Shown piece after piece: positions 36,602-47,448 of a stretch of 64,000 nucleotides of DNA (position 1 is its first letter; every line of letters starts with the position of its first letter). The notes beneath the pieces are model-generated. The model was not told the origin of the DNA, searched no databases, and saw only the letters and a list, made by a program, of their open reading frames with translations. The stretch comes from Paenibacillus sp. J45TS6 (lineage in GTDB: Bacteria; Bacillota; Bacilli; Paenibacillales; Paenibacillaceae). The translations under genes and the position numbers were made by a program. The stretch spans positions 62,001 to 126,000 of the forward strand of contig NZ_BOSJ01000007.1 in assembly GCF_018403285.1 (NCBI RefSeq), in the 5' to 3' direction.

Positions 36602-36640
36602 AAAAAGACAACTCTTCAAACAAAGAAGAGTTGTCTTTTT
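36602..36640. terminator. Bidirectional intrinsic terminator
   Basis: AAAAAGACAACTCTTC (36602-36617) pairs with GAAGAGTTGTCTTTTT (36625-36640). Confidence 0.92.
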
Positions 36641-36656
36641 ATTCATTATTCTAGGC

Positions 36657-37562
36657 TCACTCATGATAGAACCGCAAAATAATGTTTTGATTGTAGTTTC
36701 CGAAACCCTCACCATATAAGGTAAGTCCACCCACATGCTTGGCGTCTTCCGCCGTAGCAAGACGAAAAGTCCATTGATTTCGGTTCACCGGAATATCTGT
36801 GATGGTTACATCCGACATTCGCTGTCCATCGATGAAAGTACCCATAGGGGTTACTCTAATAATCTTCAAAAGTCCATATTGGTTCACATCATCGAGCCAC
36901 CAATCTGGTGTAAATACACCCCGCCCATGTCCTGAATCACCAGGACTTGTCCATATTCCAAGTTTCACGCCGTTTAGCGTAAAGTTGATATCAGACGGCC
37001 AGTTTGGATTCACACCTGGCGCTTCTGAGCCAATCTCGAAGGAAAGTTCAATTTCGGTGAGTGAATGACCTTGTAATACGTAATTTGGGATTTTGTATTC
37101 TACATACCCTTTACCAAACCAGAGGATATGTGCATTCACTCGTTCGGGGTCAAGAAAGTAACGAGGGTCATCATATTGACCGATTACTTTTTCCGTAGTA
37201 GACAGCCCGCAAGTAGGGTGAACTTCACATTCCGTATAATGACCAATCGGAATGGACACTTCTTGATATTGACGAGAATTTTGCGCTTTCTGCGGCATCG
37301 TAATTTCAATCCAGTCCACAGAAAGGGAGTTGATTTTATGTGTGCCGCCATTTTTTCGAATCATCTTGGATTCCGTTATGCCGACTTCCTCCAGTTTACG
37401 AACATGCATCGTAACAATGGCACTGCTTAGGTTTAATCTTGCTGCAATCTCTTTGATATTGAGCGGCTGCTCCGCAAGTAATTTGATTATGGAAAGACGT
37501 ACATTGCTAGCCAGAGCTTCATAAAGAGGAAGCCACTTTTCATCTGTATTTGCTCTAATCAT
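36657..37562 (-). CDS. ArsR-type regulator with large C-terminal domain
   Basis: A 301-residue protein. The first about 90 residues are a winged helix-turn-helix of ArsR type (LASNVRLSIIKLLAEQPLNI, KEIAARLNLSSAIVTMHVRK, LEEVGI). The remaining about 200 residues form a beta-rich domain with CEVHPTCGLS, FGKGYVEYKIPNYVLQG, ELSFEIGSEAPG and DSGHGRGVFTPDWW, which looks like a sugar- or ligand-sensing module. It is divergent from the GH51 arabinofuranosidase gene, with 194 bp between starts, and is its probable regulator. The family function is not established to my knowledge. Confidence 0.78.
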   Translation of the reverse strand: MIRANTDEKWLPLYEALASNVRLSIIKLLAEQPLNIKEIAARLNLSSAIVTMHVRKLEEVGITESKMIRKNGGTHKINSLSVDWIEITMPQKAQNSRQYQEVSIPIGHYTECEVHPTCGLSTTEKVIGQYDDPRYFLDPERVNAHILWFGKGYVEYKIPNYVLQGHSLTEIELSFEIGSEAPGVNPNWPSDINFTLNGVKLGIWTSPGDSGHGRGVFTPDWWLDDVNQYGLLKIIRVTPMGTFIDGQRMSDVTITDIPVNRNQWTFRLATAEDAKHVGGLTLYGEGFGNYNQNIILRFYHE

Positions 37563-37693
37563 TTAGATTCTCCCCTGAACGTTCAATAGTTATTATCAAT
37601 TATTATAGAATTAGCATTCATATAAATCCAATGTTTTTTGAAAAAATAGATTTAAGAGGGTTGATTTTATACTATAATTGGATTTTAATATAA

Positions 37694-37707
37694 AGTAAGC
37701 GGTAACA
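37694..37707 (+). promoter_or_regulatory. cre-like CcpA operator before the arabinofuranosidase
   Basis: AGTAAGCGGTAACA matches TGNAANCGNWWNCA at all fixed positions but the first base. It lies 50 bases before the start codon, suggesting catabolite repression. Confidence 0.5.
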
Positions 37708-37741
37708 ATTTATAGTAGAATTAATTTTTTTATTAATTTAA

Positions 37742-39268
<1,527 letters not shown>

Positions 39269-39298
39269 GAAGTACACACTATTTATTCTTTTTATTAA

Positions 39299-39336
39299 AA
39301 CCTCTGCTCCGGGAATCTCTCGGGGCAGAGGTTTTT
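39299..39336. terminator. Bidirectional intrinsic terminator
   Basis: AACCTCTGCTCCG pairs with CGGGGCAGAGGTT, then T residues, between convergent genes. Confidence 0.88.
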
Positions 39337-39365
39337 CTAATCCACAGAATATATAGAATCGTACT

Positions 39366-40130
39366 CTAAGACTTGTTTACATAGTGATGTATAGCATCTC
39401 TTAGAAACTGGGCTGCGCCGGGGCCTGCCTTATCATCATAATAAGAAGTAAACCGCTCATCTGCTACATACATATCGGCAAGGTTTTGATATGCCTCTTC
39501 GGAGAATTTGCTCCACGAATACATCAGCCACTGTTTATGTTTCTGTACTATCTGTTCTGCTTCTTCAGATGCGGGGCTGTTTGTCTCAAGTGCTTTTTTC
39601 AGTGAATCAATGATTTCGACTTCAAGAGTCTGCATATGGTGATAATCTTGTTCACTCATTCCTCTTAATCTGGCGTTGCTTTCATCGATCTCGCGGTCTC
39701 CATATTTCTCTCTGATCTCAGCACCGTAGTTACGTTCATTCTCCCGAATTCGCTCGGCTTTTAACCCTTCAAATTTCTCTTTGTCTGGCATCTTTATTCC
39801 TCCTTCTTTACTCTCAATAGTTACCTTCACCGTATGGAGCAATTGTTCAAGATGATCACGTTTTTGAGTGAGTTTATGATAATGTGCTTTCAAAGCAATC
39901 ACGGGGTCAAAATCAGGATGTTCCAGAATCTTATGAATTTCATCCAGACTCACTTCCAGCTCACGATAGAACAAGATTTGCTGAAGCCGGTCCACCTCTT
40001 TCTCTCCATAAATTCGATAGCCGGAAGAATTAATTCGGGCTGGCGGCAATAGTCCAATCTGATCGTAGTACCGGAGTGTGCGCCCGCTGACCCCAGATAA
40101 TTCTGCCAATTGATGAACGGTGTATTCCAT
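39366..40130 (-). CDS. MerR family regulator with TipAS drug-binding domain
   Basis: A 254-residue TipA/Mta-type activator. The N-terminal MerR winged helix (YTVHQLAELSGVSGRTLRYY, DQIGLLPPARINSSGYRIYG) is followed by a long dimerisation helix. A C-terminal TipAS domain follows (about 115-254) with NERNYGAEIREKYGDREI, HKQWLMYSWSKFSEEAYQNL and MYVADERFTSYYD. Such proteins bind thiopeptides or other drugs and activate exporter genes. No exporter is adjacent, and the nearest candidate is the ABC pair from 43,842. Confidence 0.9.
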   Translation of the reverse strand: MEYTVHQLAELSGVSGRTLRYYDQIGLLPPARINSSGYRIYGEKEVDRLQQILFYRELEVSLDEIHKILEHPDFDPVIALKAHYHKLTQKRDHLEQLLHTVKVTIESKEGGIKMPDKEKFEGLKAERIRENERNYGAEIREKYGDREIDESNARLRGMSEQDYHHMQTLEVEIIDSLKKALETNSPASEEAEQIVQKHKQWLMYSWSKFSEEAYQNLADMYVADERFTSYYDDKAGPGAAQFLRDAIHHYVNKS

Positions 40131-40302
40131 GATGAATCCTCCTTACAAATCTCATCCTAAACGTATACGTAACGTATAGGTCAATAACTAATTTTTAATA
40201 AAATTCAGTTCTGTCAGCTATGTAAAATAAGCTCCGCAGTACTCCCGACCGGAAGCAGCTGCGAAGCTTATCTTTAATCCGTATTTTGTTCAAGTATACA
40301 AA

Positions 40303-40467
40303 TTAATTCTGTTTTTCATTCTTTTGTGCGGAGGGTTGTTTTTCAAATACTTCAGCCGCTTCTTCAGCAGAAAACTCAGTATCGAAAGCTCCTGGTACAG
40401 GCAGCTTATTCAGCTTCGTATTGCTAACCTCTGCTTTGGTTGGTTCATTGCTTGATGATTTACGCAT
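40303..40467 (-). CDS. 54-residue uncharacterised protein
   Basis: AAAGGAGGTG lies 5 bases before the ATG at 40467. The frame reads MRKSSSNEPTKAEVSNTKLN, then KLPVPGAFDTEFSAEEAAEV and ends FEKQPSAQKNEKQN. It is hydrophilic with no membrane segment, and probably disordered apart from a short helix. An inverted repeat at 40228-40271 could terminate it. The function is unknown. Confidence 0.65.
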   Translation of the reverse strand: MRKSSSNEPTKAEVSNTKLNKLPVPGAFDTEFSAEEAAEVFEKQPSAQKNEKQN

Positions 40468-40571
40468 GGGAACACCTCCTTTACACGAACATCAACAGTA
40501 TTTTTCCAAACATGGATATTTTCTATACCACATTTGGGACTGTGATCTAAGGATCGGAGGGAGAGATCGAA

Positions 40572-41411
40572 TTATCGCTGAAAAGAAGGCGCTGCAAACT
40601 TGTCAATCAGATCTCTCAGTTGCTTACGAAGTGTGTGTTCGGTGGAACACTCAATTTCAATGACAGGCTCTGACGTAGGATCAGGCTGAATATTATGGAC
40701 ACTGTAAAAATGCTCTTCTACATTTAGCAGTAACAGCATCTGCTCTGGAGTTGGCATTTCTTCATCACCATAATGAAGAATGCTAAGATTATCTAGATTT
40801 TTTCCTGATTTTATGAAGGCAGAACTCCAGGCCCGAATCAATTGTTGTTCAGGATCGGTCATCGCCCATCCACTTAAGAGAGTGGAGACGTTTGTATCCG
40901 GCGAAATAGCAGTGAGTGCATTCCATCTGGACTCAGATAAACGAAGCTTGGTCGATTTTGCAGGAAGTAAACGCTCCTGACTGAGATAGAATCGATATAA
41001 CTCTTCTTCCCATTCGGAAGGTTCCGTCCAAGTAAACAGATGAATTCGCTGATTTACTGCGAGATGGTACAAGTATTGACCACGCTGTTCTTCTTCTCCA
41101 GCATGAATCGTGAGCACTTTTTCTTGATCATTCATAAGCGAATAGCCCCGGAGCATCCTGCGGCTTCTTGCAAAATGAATGAGCATTTCCAGCAGATCGG
41201 GTACGAATTCAATTTCCATCTCTTCTAAGCTGACAATAAGTCCTTTGGAAAGAAGACTATGAGAAGCAGCCTGAAGGATCAGTTCCCATTCACGCTCTGA
41301 TAGTTCTCCGTACATCGGCTTCAGTAAGCCGGCAGCTACGTCCTCTGCTCCCATTGATGCGAGTGCAAAGCCAAACTCTTCTATGGATAACGTAATTAGT
41401 GGTTTGTCCAT
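40572..41411 (-). CDS. Uncharacterised protein of the WXG100 cluster
   Basis: A 279-residue soluble protein. The N-terminus (LITLSIEEFGFALASMGAED, then LSEREWELILQAASHSLLSKG) is helical with a winged-helix look. The remainder is mixed alpha/beta with no motif I can name. Its position 3' of a WXG100-domain protein and two membrane proteins suggests a role in that secretion or toxin cluster. General resemblance to EspG-type chaperones of mycobacterial ESX systems crossed my mind but is not supported by any specific motif. Confidence 0.6.
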   Translation of the reverse strand: MDKPLITLSIEEFGFALASMGAEDVAAGLLKPMYGELSEREWELILQAASHSLLSKGLIVSLEEMEIEFVPDLLEMLIHFARSRRMLRGYSLMNDQEKVLTIHAGEEEQRGQYLYHLAVNQRIHLFTWTEPSEWEEELYRFYLSQERLLPAKSTKLRLSESRWNALTAISPDTNVSTLLSGWAMTDPEQQLIRAWSSAFIKSGKNLDNLSILHYGDEEMPTPEQMLLLLNVEEHFYSVHNIQPDPTSEPVIEIECSTEHTLRKQLRDLIDKFAAPSFQR

Positions 41412-41489
41412 AATTCCTCCTATTAACTGTGATAATGAATAATATTGGAAACATTGGCAGGTATGTAGTTGTATATTTTTGTTTTGTAC

Positions 41490-41957
41490 TTATTTTGTGC
41501 CTGCCCCATTATGGACACCGCGAAGTAGTTTCAGTGTTTTGTTTAGTTCGTCAGTACTTAGTACATGGTAGGTGTTGATATCCACATGTTTTCTATTTTT
41601 TAGCTTCAATCGATAGAAAGGAGGGACCGATTGCACCCACTTGTTCATGGAAGATTCGTGAAGCTCTATTTTCTGAATGGAACTCCAGGGAATGAGGGTT
41701 CCGTCATTCAGCACGATATGGTTATGATCGTAAGAGAACAATGGTTTCTTAGAGAAACTAAAGCGCAGCATCAGTATGAGCTGAGGACCAACAAACCAGA
41801 AACCAATCAGCATACCACTGGCATAGTAAATGGCTTCAGCTATACCCAGGTTATCACCAGTAAGGGCATATACGAGCAAAAAACAGCCGGAAATAATAAT
41901 GAGAGCAGCCATTGCTTTTCCGAAAGCTAGTTTTCGTCGATAGGATATCGAATGCAT
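41490..41957 (-). CDS. Two-TM protein with PH-like domain, copy 2
   Basis: A 155-residue protein. Two membrane segments (about 14-35 and 43-65) are followed by a soluble PH-like beta domain: KPLFSYDHNHIVLNDGTLIP, WSSIQKIELHESSMNKWVQS, PPFYRLKLKNRKHVDINTYH and a final helix LSTDELNKTLKLLRG. It is about 85-90% identical by eye to the adjacent upstream gene. The pair lies directly downstream of the WXG100/glycine-zipper gene in the same direction, so duplicated immunity proteins are an attractive inference. The function is not proven. Confidence 0.72.
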   Translation of the reverse strand: MHSISYRRKLAFGKAMAALIIISGCFLLVYALTGDNLGIAEAIYYASGMLIGFWFVGPQLILMLRFSFSKKPLFSYDHNHIVLNDGTLIPWSSIQKIELHESSMNKWVQSVPPFYRLKLKNRKHVDINTYHVLSTDELNKTLKLLRGVHNGAGTK

Positions 41958-41994
41958 GGGTTTAGCCTCCAGTTTCTTATGAGATGGGGTATAT

Positions 41995-42462
41995 TTATTC
42001 TATACTTGCCCCATTATGCACACGGCGAAGTGTTTTCAGTGTTCTTTTTAGTTCGTCAGTACTTAATACATGGTAGGTGTTAATATCCACATGTTCTCTA
42101 TTTTTTAGCTTCAATCGATAGAAAGGAGGGACTGATTGCGCCCACTTGTTCATGGAAGAATCGTGAAGCTCTATTTTCTGAATTGAACTCCAGGGAATGA
42201 GGGTCCCGTCATTCAGCACGATATTGTTTTGATCGTAAGAGAACAAAGGTCTCTTAAAGAAGGTCAGGATCAATAGTCGAATGAACTGGGGACCGAAAAA
42301 CCAGAAACCAATCAGCATACCACTAGTATAGTAAATGGCTTCGGCTATACCCAGGTTATCTTCAAAAAGGGCATAAACGAGCACAAAACAGCCGGAAATG
42401 AGAATGAGGGAACCCATTGCTTTACCGAAAGCTAGTTTTCGCCGATAGGATATCGATTGCAT
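41995..42462 (-). CDS. Two-TM protein with PH-like domain, copy 1
   Basis: This 155-residue paralogue has the same layout as the next gene: MQSISYRRKLAFGKAMGSLI, two membrane segments, then FSYDQNNIVLNDGTLIPWSS and the PH-like beta domain. Differences cluster in the second membrane segment (PQFIRLLILTFFKR against PQLILMLRFSFSKK) and at the extreme C-terminus. The gap to the WXG100 gene is 41 bp, consistent with one operon. It is a candidate immunity protein for that gene product. Confidence 0.72.
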   Translation of the reverse strand: MQSISYRRKLAFGKAMGSLILISGCFVLVYALFEDNLGIAEAIYYTSGMLIGFWFFGPQFIRLLILTFFKRPLFSYDQNNIVLNDGTLIPWSSIQKIELHDSSMNKWAQSVPPFYRLKLKNREHVDINTYHVLSTDELKRTLKTLRRVHNGASIE

Positions 42463-42503
42463 GGGTCAACCTCCGGTCTTTGCGATAACTTCGTATTTCT
42501 GGA

Positions 42504-43583
42504 TTATTTAAATAATCCGCTAGCCCAGCGGATGGCACCTTCGGCTGCACTTGCCACATGTTTACCGGCGAATGACCCCACAGCACCTCCAACATAAGCG
42601 CCTACTGCCGTTCCTACCGGTCCAAATGCAGTTCCAAGGGTTCCGCCAACAATGGCACCTGCGCCTGCAGCTGCTGATTTAATAACGACATTGGAGGCAG
42701 ATATGGCAACGTCTGTTCCGGTGAGGGTTCCGCTTTTTATTTTCCCAGCGGTTTTGATACCTTCATCAAAAATATTAAGTCCTACGTTAATAGGAAAGAG
42801 TTTCTTGCTGATCATTTTTGGAATCGCTGAAATCTTCATTCCATACTGGCCTTTTTGTACTCCAGCTACCACATTACGAGTCCACTCTGGAAAACTGCTT
42901 GCTTTACTAAGACCGAGCCCGATTTTCCCTATTTTGAGGTTTCCGGCCCATTTATCGAATCCTTTCAATCCCTTCATGACAAGACCGGGCTGACGAAATT
43001 GTTTATCTATTCTTCTTGCCATATTTCTTAGGAAGGTATCGGGTCCTTTTCCGTTTACCCATTTTGCATTATGGATGACTGCTCGGGTTGGATTTTTAGC
43101 ACTCCGTTTGAATTCAACGGTCTTTGTTAAGACGAGTGTGCTCGCTAGTCCACTGTATAATGCAGTCCCAGCCATAGCTAGATTTCCGCGTAAACCATTG
43201 ACGGTACTCCATGCACTCGAACCATTGTCAAATGCATCCGAAAGGGTCTCTTTCGTTTGTTCTTGCCATGCGTCTTTGCTATTTCCTTCTGACGTGATTC
43301 CGGTATCTTGTGAACCATCTGCTTCCGCAAATTTAACAGAGATAGAATGAAGATCGGTACCAATCGAAGATACTCTAGAAGTAAATGTCTCCATCTGGGT
43401 ACGAGCGGTCTGGAAGTCCTGATAAAACCGTTCCTGAGTTATGCCAGACCACTGGCTTTGTAAGGAGAGAATATTTGCGTTCAGACTCGCCACCATACTT
43501 TTACTTTTCTCGGATGCTTGCGTAAATTGTTTGGAGATTTCGAGAATACGTTCCGGGGGGACTACAATTCTTGTCACTACCAT
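42504..43583 (-). CDS. WXG100-domain protein with C-terminal glycine zipper
   Basis: A 359-residue protein. Residues 1-95 form a WXG100 helical hairpin (PPERILEISKQFTQASEKSK, LQSQWSGITQERFYQDF with W45-x-G47), the export module of type VII secretion substrates. A variable middle follows. The last 47 residues are glycine-rich, with consecutive GxxxG steps (GTAVGAYVGGAVGSFAG, about 323-340) and an amphipathic end. Such glycine zippers insert into membranes, so a pore-forming effector is plausible. No secretion ATPase gene is in the window. Confidence 0.75.
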   Translation of the reverse strand: MVVTRIVVPPERILEISKQFTQASEKSKSMVASLNANILSLQSQWSGITQERFYQDFQTARTQMETFTSRVSSIGTDLHSISVKFAEADGSQDTGITSEGNSKDAWQEQTKETLSDAFDNGSSAWSTVNGLRGNLAMAGTALYSGLASTLVLTKTVEFKRSAKNPTRAVIHNAKWVNGKGPDTFLRNMARRIDKQFRQPGLVMKGLKGFDKWAGNLKIGKIGLGLSKASSFPEWTRNVVAGVQKGQYGMKISAIPKMISKKLFPINVGLNIFDEGIKTAGKIKSGTLTGTDVAISASNVVIKSAAAGAGAIVGGTLGTAFGPVGTAVGAYVGGAVGSFAGKHVASAAEGAIRWASGLFK

Positions 43584-43761
43584 TCACCTCATCAAAGATA
43601 TTAAACAGAAGAAGGGCTCTATCAATATATGGTTTATTTACCCAATAATTCTAATGTTAGAATCATCCGGTTGGCAACGGGAAATGGGTTTATTAGCAGA
43701 AAACAGGACTTAGGAAAGAGATAAGGTGTAAGCCCAAGGTTCCGTAATGCTCTCATTTAAA

Positions 43762-43798
43762 AATAAAATAGCCCCAGAAGCATGGTAGCTGCTGAGGC
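43762..43798 (-). terminator. Intrinsic terminator of the ABC exporter operon
   Basis: On the minus strand, GCCTCAGCAGC pairs imperfectly with GCTTCTGGGGC, followed by TATTTTATTTTT. Confidence 0.75.
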
Positions 43799-43841
43799 AT
43801 CTTCTTACTATTTGCGTATTTACGTACGAACGAAGCTGAGT

Positions 43842-45698
43842 TTAGCCGGCGTCATTTCGTGATTTTTCTTCAAATATCGTTTCACGTCCTGCTTCAAGTG
43901 CATGTTGATATAAATCTTCATACGTTCCTCTCAGCTCCATTAGTTCTTTATGGGTGCCGGATTCTACGATTCGGCCTTCTTGCATAACAAGAATACGGTC
44001 CGCATGCATGATGGTCGATAATCGGTGAGCAATGATAATGGTAGTTCGCCCGGCAGCTACAGAAGAGAGCGCATTCTGAACTAATTGTTCCGTATGTGAA
44101 TCCAGATTCGCTGTTGCTTCGTCCAGTATGAGAATTCGCGGCTGGAACACGACAATACGAGCAAAAGAAATCAGCTGCCGTTCTCCTGCAGATAACCCGC
44201 TGCCTCTTTCGGATAGATGCGTATCATATCCATCTGCTAAACGGCGAATCATGGAATCTGCCCCTACAAATTTGCAGGCTTCGATAACCTGCTCTTTGGG
44301 CACATCTTCTCGGAACAGCCGGATGTTATCAATGATCGAGCCGGAGAAGAGAAAAGGGTCCTGCTGAATCAGCCCGACAATTCGGTGCAGCGTTTCTTGC
44401 GGCATTTTACGAATATCAACACCGTCAATCTCGATACTGCCCTCATTCACATCATAGAATCGATTCAGCAGACTGATGACTGTACTTTTACCCGCACCGG
44501 TCGTTCCAACAATTCCAATCATCTCACCCGCATGTACAGTCAGATTCAGGTTATGAATGATAGGCTGATCCTCAAGATAACCAAATGAGACATCGTTAAA
44601 ATCAATTCGTCCGTTCACATCATCTGTTGTTAGGGTGACTGCCTTATTTGTATCCGGTTCTCTCACTCCAGGATCCGTGCTGAGTATTGCCCAGATTCGT
44701 TCCATGGAGACCGTAGTGGACTGGAATGTATTCCACTGCATCGTAATTTGGTTGATCGGCTGGAAGAATTGACGGATATAACTGATGAATGCATAGAGTA
44801 CGCCGACTTCCAGTGAGGAACCGAGGACTGCTTTACCGCCTAACCAGATCATAAGTACAAGGGCAATATTCCCTAGAATATCAAAGGTTCGGTTAAAAAT
44901 GACGTTAGACCGAATCTGCCTTACATTAGCCGAAAAGTATTGCCCATTCTGCTCGTTAAATTGTTTCATTTGTTCCTTTTCCTGATGATAAGCCTGAATG
45001 AGAAACATGCCGGATAAGTTCTCCGCGATAAAGGAAACCAGTCTCGACAAGCGGGTTCTTGCTTGCTGATAGGTTTCACGTAGATATTTGCGGAACAAGA
45101 CGGCCACAAGGGCAATGAACGGAAGAACAGCTACAGAATATAGAGCAAGTGTAACGTCCAGCTGGAACATAAAAACAATAATCATCACAAGCATCATGCC
45201 ATCTCGTATCAGACTGAGCAGTACCTGTGTAAAGAAAGAACTGATCGTTTCTGTATCACTCGACACATTGGTGACAAGGCTTCCGCTGTGTTTGCGATCG
45301 AAAAAGGACATCGACATCTTCGTAATATGAGTGAACAGATCTTTACGGAGTGCAGCTACAATGTTTTGTCCTGCATACTGCAGCAGATTATTTTGAATAT
45401 AAGTGAATACAAAACTAATGACTGACAAGACAAGATAGACAAGGGCAATTTGAATGAGAAAAGTAAGCCCAGTTCGGCCAAGTGCTAGATGGTCATCGAT
45501 AGCGACTTTAATGAGATACGGCTGTGAAAGTTCAGCAGCAATCCCAAGCAAGGAGCAGAAAAAGATGAGAACAAAAGTAAAACGATGCGGCCTGCCATAT
45601 CGTAATATGGAGCGGAATGCACTTGATTTCTTTTTCTGATTTTCGCCCAGATCCAAATGGGTACGGGGTTGTTTCTCTCTTATCATCGTATCAGACAT
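43842..45698 (-). CDS. ABC exporter, catalytic half (BmrD/YheH-like)
   Basis: ATG 45698 follows AGGAGGAGGG and gives 618 residues. An N-terminal extension precedes a six-helix type IV exporter membrane domain (about 35-330). The ATPase domain follows with Walker A GIVGTTGAGKST, Q-loop QQDPFLFSG, signature LSAGER, Walker B ILILDEATANLD with the catalytic glutamate, and switch IAHRLST. Its start overlaps the upstream gene by 8 bases. With the partner it forms a heterodimer in which this half supplies the competent Walker B. Multidrug export is expected from the family. Confidence 0.88.
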   Translation of the reverse strand: MSDTMIREKQPRTHLDLGENQKKKSSAFRSILRYGRPHRFTFVLIFFCSLLGIAAELSQPYLIKVAIDDHLALGRTGLTFLIQIALVYLVLSVISFVFTYIQNNLLQYAGQNIVAALRKDLFTHITKMSMSFFDRKHSGSLVTNVSSDTETISSFFTQVLLSLIRDGMMLVMIIVFMFQLDVTLALYSVAVLPFIALVAVLFRKYLRETYQQARTRLSRLVSFIAENLSGMFLIQAYHQEKEQMKQFNEQNGQYFSANVRQIRSNVIFNRTFDILGNIALVLMIWLGGKAVLGSSLEVGVLYAFISYIRQFFQPINQITMQWNTFQSTTVSMERIWAILSTDPGVREPDTNKAVTLTTDDVNGRIDFNDVSFGYLEDQPIIHNLNLTVHAGEMIGIVGTTGAGKSTVISLLNRFYDVNEGSIEIDGVDIRKMPQETLHRIVGLIQQDPFLFSGSIIDNIRLFREDVPKEQVIEACKFVGADSMIRRLADGYDTHLSERGSGLSAGERQLISFARIVVFQPRILILDEATANLDSHTEQLVQNALSSVAAGRTTIIIAHRLSTIMHADRILVMQEGRIVESGTHKELMELRGTYEDLYQHALEAGRETIFEEKSRNDAG

Positions 45699-47433
45699 GA
45701 TGCAATCCCTCCTCCTGTATACGCGCAAGAGAAGCGTACCTGCCTTCGAGGTTCATCAGTTCTTGATGCGTACCTTGCTCCATAATCCGTCCTTCTTCAA
45801 GAACGACAATCACGTCCGCATGTTTCACGGCACTGATCCGGTGCGAAATGATCAAGGTCGTTTTATGTTTACGATCTTTTTTTAATTGGTTTAGAATACC
45901 GGTTTCGGTTACGGCATCCACTGCGCTCATGCTGTCGTCCAGAATAAGTAAAGGTGAATTCTTCATCAGTCCTCTGGCGAGACTTGTTCGCTGCCTTTGC
46001 CCGCCTGACAAGGTGACACCTCGCTCGCCGAGCGGAGTTTCAAATGACTTAGGGAACTGAATGATATTATCGAAGATCATCGCTTGTTTCGCAGGTTCTT
46101 CCACCTGACTGATCGTAGCCGTTCGATTGCTGAATGCGATATTGTCACGAATCGTTGTGCTGAACAAGAATCCGTCTTGAGGTACGTAAGCTAATTTGGA
46201 ACGCAAACTTTCCAGTGTCAGACTGCGGACATCGGTTCCGCTGACTTTGATTGTGCCGGCAGGAGGTTCATAGATGCGGAGTAATAGTTTTACGAGTGTG
46301 CTTTTTCCACTGCCTGTTCGTCCAACAATGCCGACCGTTTTTCCTGATGGTATGACTAGATTAATATCCTTAAGAGCAAACTCTTTACTGCCTGGATACT
46401 TGAAGGATAGTTCCTGAATTTGAATGTCTTCTACCTGCTTCAGCGGTTTTGCATCCGAAGTTTCCCGTACATCGGGAATTTCAGCGAGCAGGCTGTTGAC
46501 ACGTTCAAGAGAAGCACCGGACCGCTGCATCATATTAATCACATTCCCGATCTGCTGGAGAGGGCCCATAATCATACGCAAGTACAGGGTCAGAGCTACA
46601 AAACTACCAAGACTGATTGTGTTCTGAATCGTCATGTATCCGCCTACCACAATAGATACTACGAGAGAAAATGCTCCGAGCAGCGGAAGCAGTGCCTGGA
46701 AAAGAGACGAGAGACGTACCAGCTTCAGCTGTTTATCCCTTATGGCATCTACAGAAGCACCAAAACGGATCCGAGAGATTTCTTCCGTTGCAAACGTTTT
46801 GGTAACACGAATCCCGCCAAGCTGTTCTTCTGCTGATTCTGTCATTGATGCAAGCGCTTCCTGAACAGCTTTTGACCTTTTGCGAATACGTGGTCCGAAG
46901 TACACTACTAGAAAAGGAATAGCCAGCAGAGGACCTACACTAATCGCAATGAGCGTAAATGGAATTCCGCTAATCATCATCATGACTACACAAGACAGCA
47001 GCAGGAATACAGCATTCGTAGTCTGATTGATCCCGTTAGATATGGCTTCTCGGACGGAAGTGACATCATTCATTACATAGCTGAGAAGCTTGCCTGTACC
47101 TTGTTTTGCAAAATATTTTTCACTGAGCTCCGAAAATTTACCGAAAAGTTTCTGCCGGGTAATGAACTCGAATCTTCTGCCGAGCCGCATAATCATAAAC
47201 TGACCGAGTCCGAATAAAGCATTGTAGGAGACTGCAATAATGAGTAGCAGTAAGCTATAGCGAATGATTTTATCCATGGTGAGCGTTTGTCTTTGCAGTT
47301 CGTCTGTAAATTGGCCTACCACACGAGGGAGCAGAGCCTGATCAACATTAGAGATTATGATCAGCAGAATGGCACTAAGGTAGGAAGGCCAGTAGGACTG
47401 TACATAGTTACGAAGTAAACTTCGATCATTCAC
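45691..47433 (-). CDS. ABC exporter, degenerate half (BmrC/YheI-like)
   Basis: A 580-residue half-transporter starting at GTG 47433 after TAAGGAGATGAG. It has six membrane helices, then Walker A GIVGRTGSGKST, Q-loop VPQDGFLFS, signature LSGGQRQR and Walker B LLILDDSMSAVD. Asp replaces the catalytic Glu in Walker B, exactly the asymmetry known for BmrC of Bacillus subtilis BmrCD. It is the first structural gene of the operon, preceded by a terminator-like hairpin inside a short leader ORF. This resembles the antibiotic-induced attenuation described for bmrBCD. Confidence 0.88.
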   Translation of the reverse strand: MNDRSLLRNYVQSYWPSYLSAILLIIISNVDQALLPRVVGQFTDELQRQTLTMDKIIRYSLLLLIIAVSYNALFGLGQFMIMRLGRRFEFITRQKLFGKFSELSEKYFAKQGTGKLLSYVMNDVTSVREAISNGINQTTNAVFLLLSCVVMMMISGIPFTLIAISVGPLLAIPFLVVYFGPRIRKRSKAVQEALASMTESAEEQLGGIRVTKTFATEEISRIRFGASVDAIRDKQLKLVRLSSLFQALLPLLGAFSLVVSIVVGGYMTIQNTISLGSFVALTLYLRMIMGPLQQIGNVINMMQRSGASLERVNSLLAEIPDVRETSDAKPLKQVEDIQIQELSFKYPGSKEFALKDINLVIPSGKTVGIVGRTGSGKSTLVKLLLRIYEPPAGTIKVSGTDVRSLTLESLRSKLAYVPQDGFLFSTTIRDNIAFSNRTATISQVEEPAKQAMIFDNIIQFPKSFETPLGERGVTLSGGQRQRTSLARGLMKNSPLLILDDSMSAVDAVTETGILNQLKKDRKHKTTLIISHRISAVKHADVIVVLEEGRIMEQGTHQELMNLEGRYASLARIQEEGLHHV

Positions 47434-47448
47434 GGATCACTCATCTCC

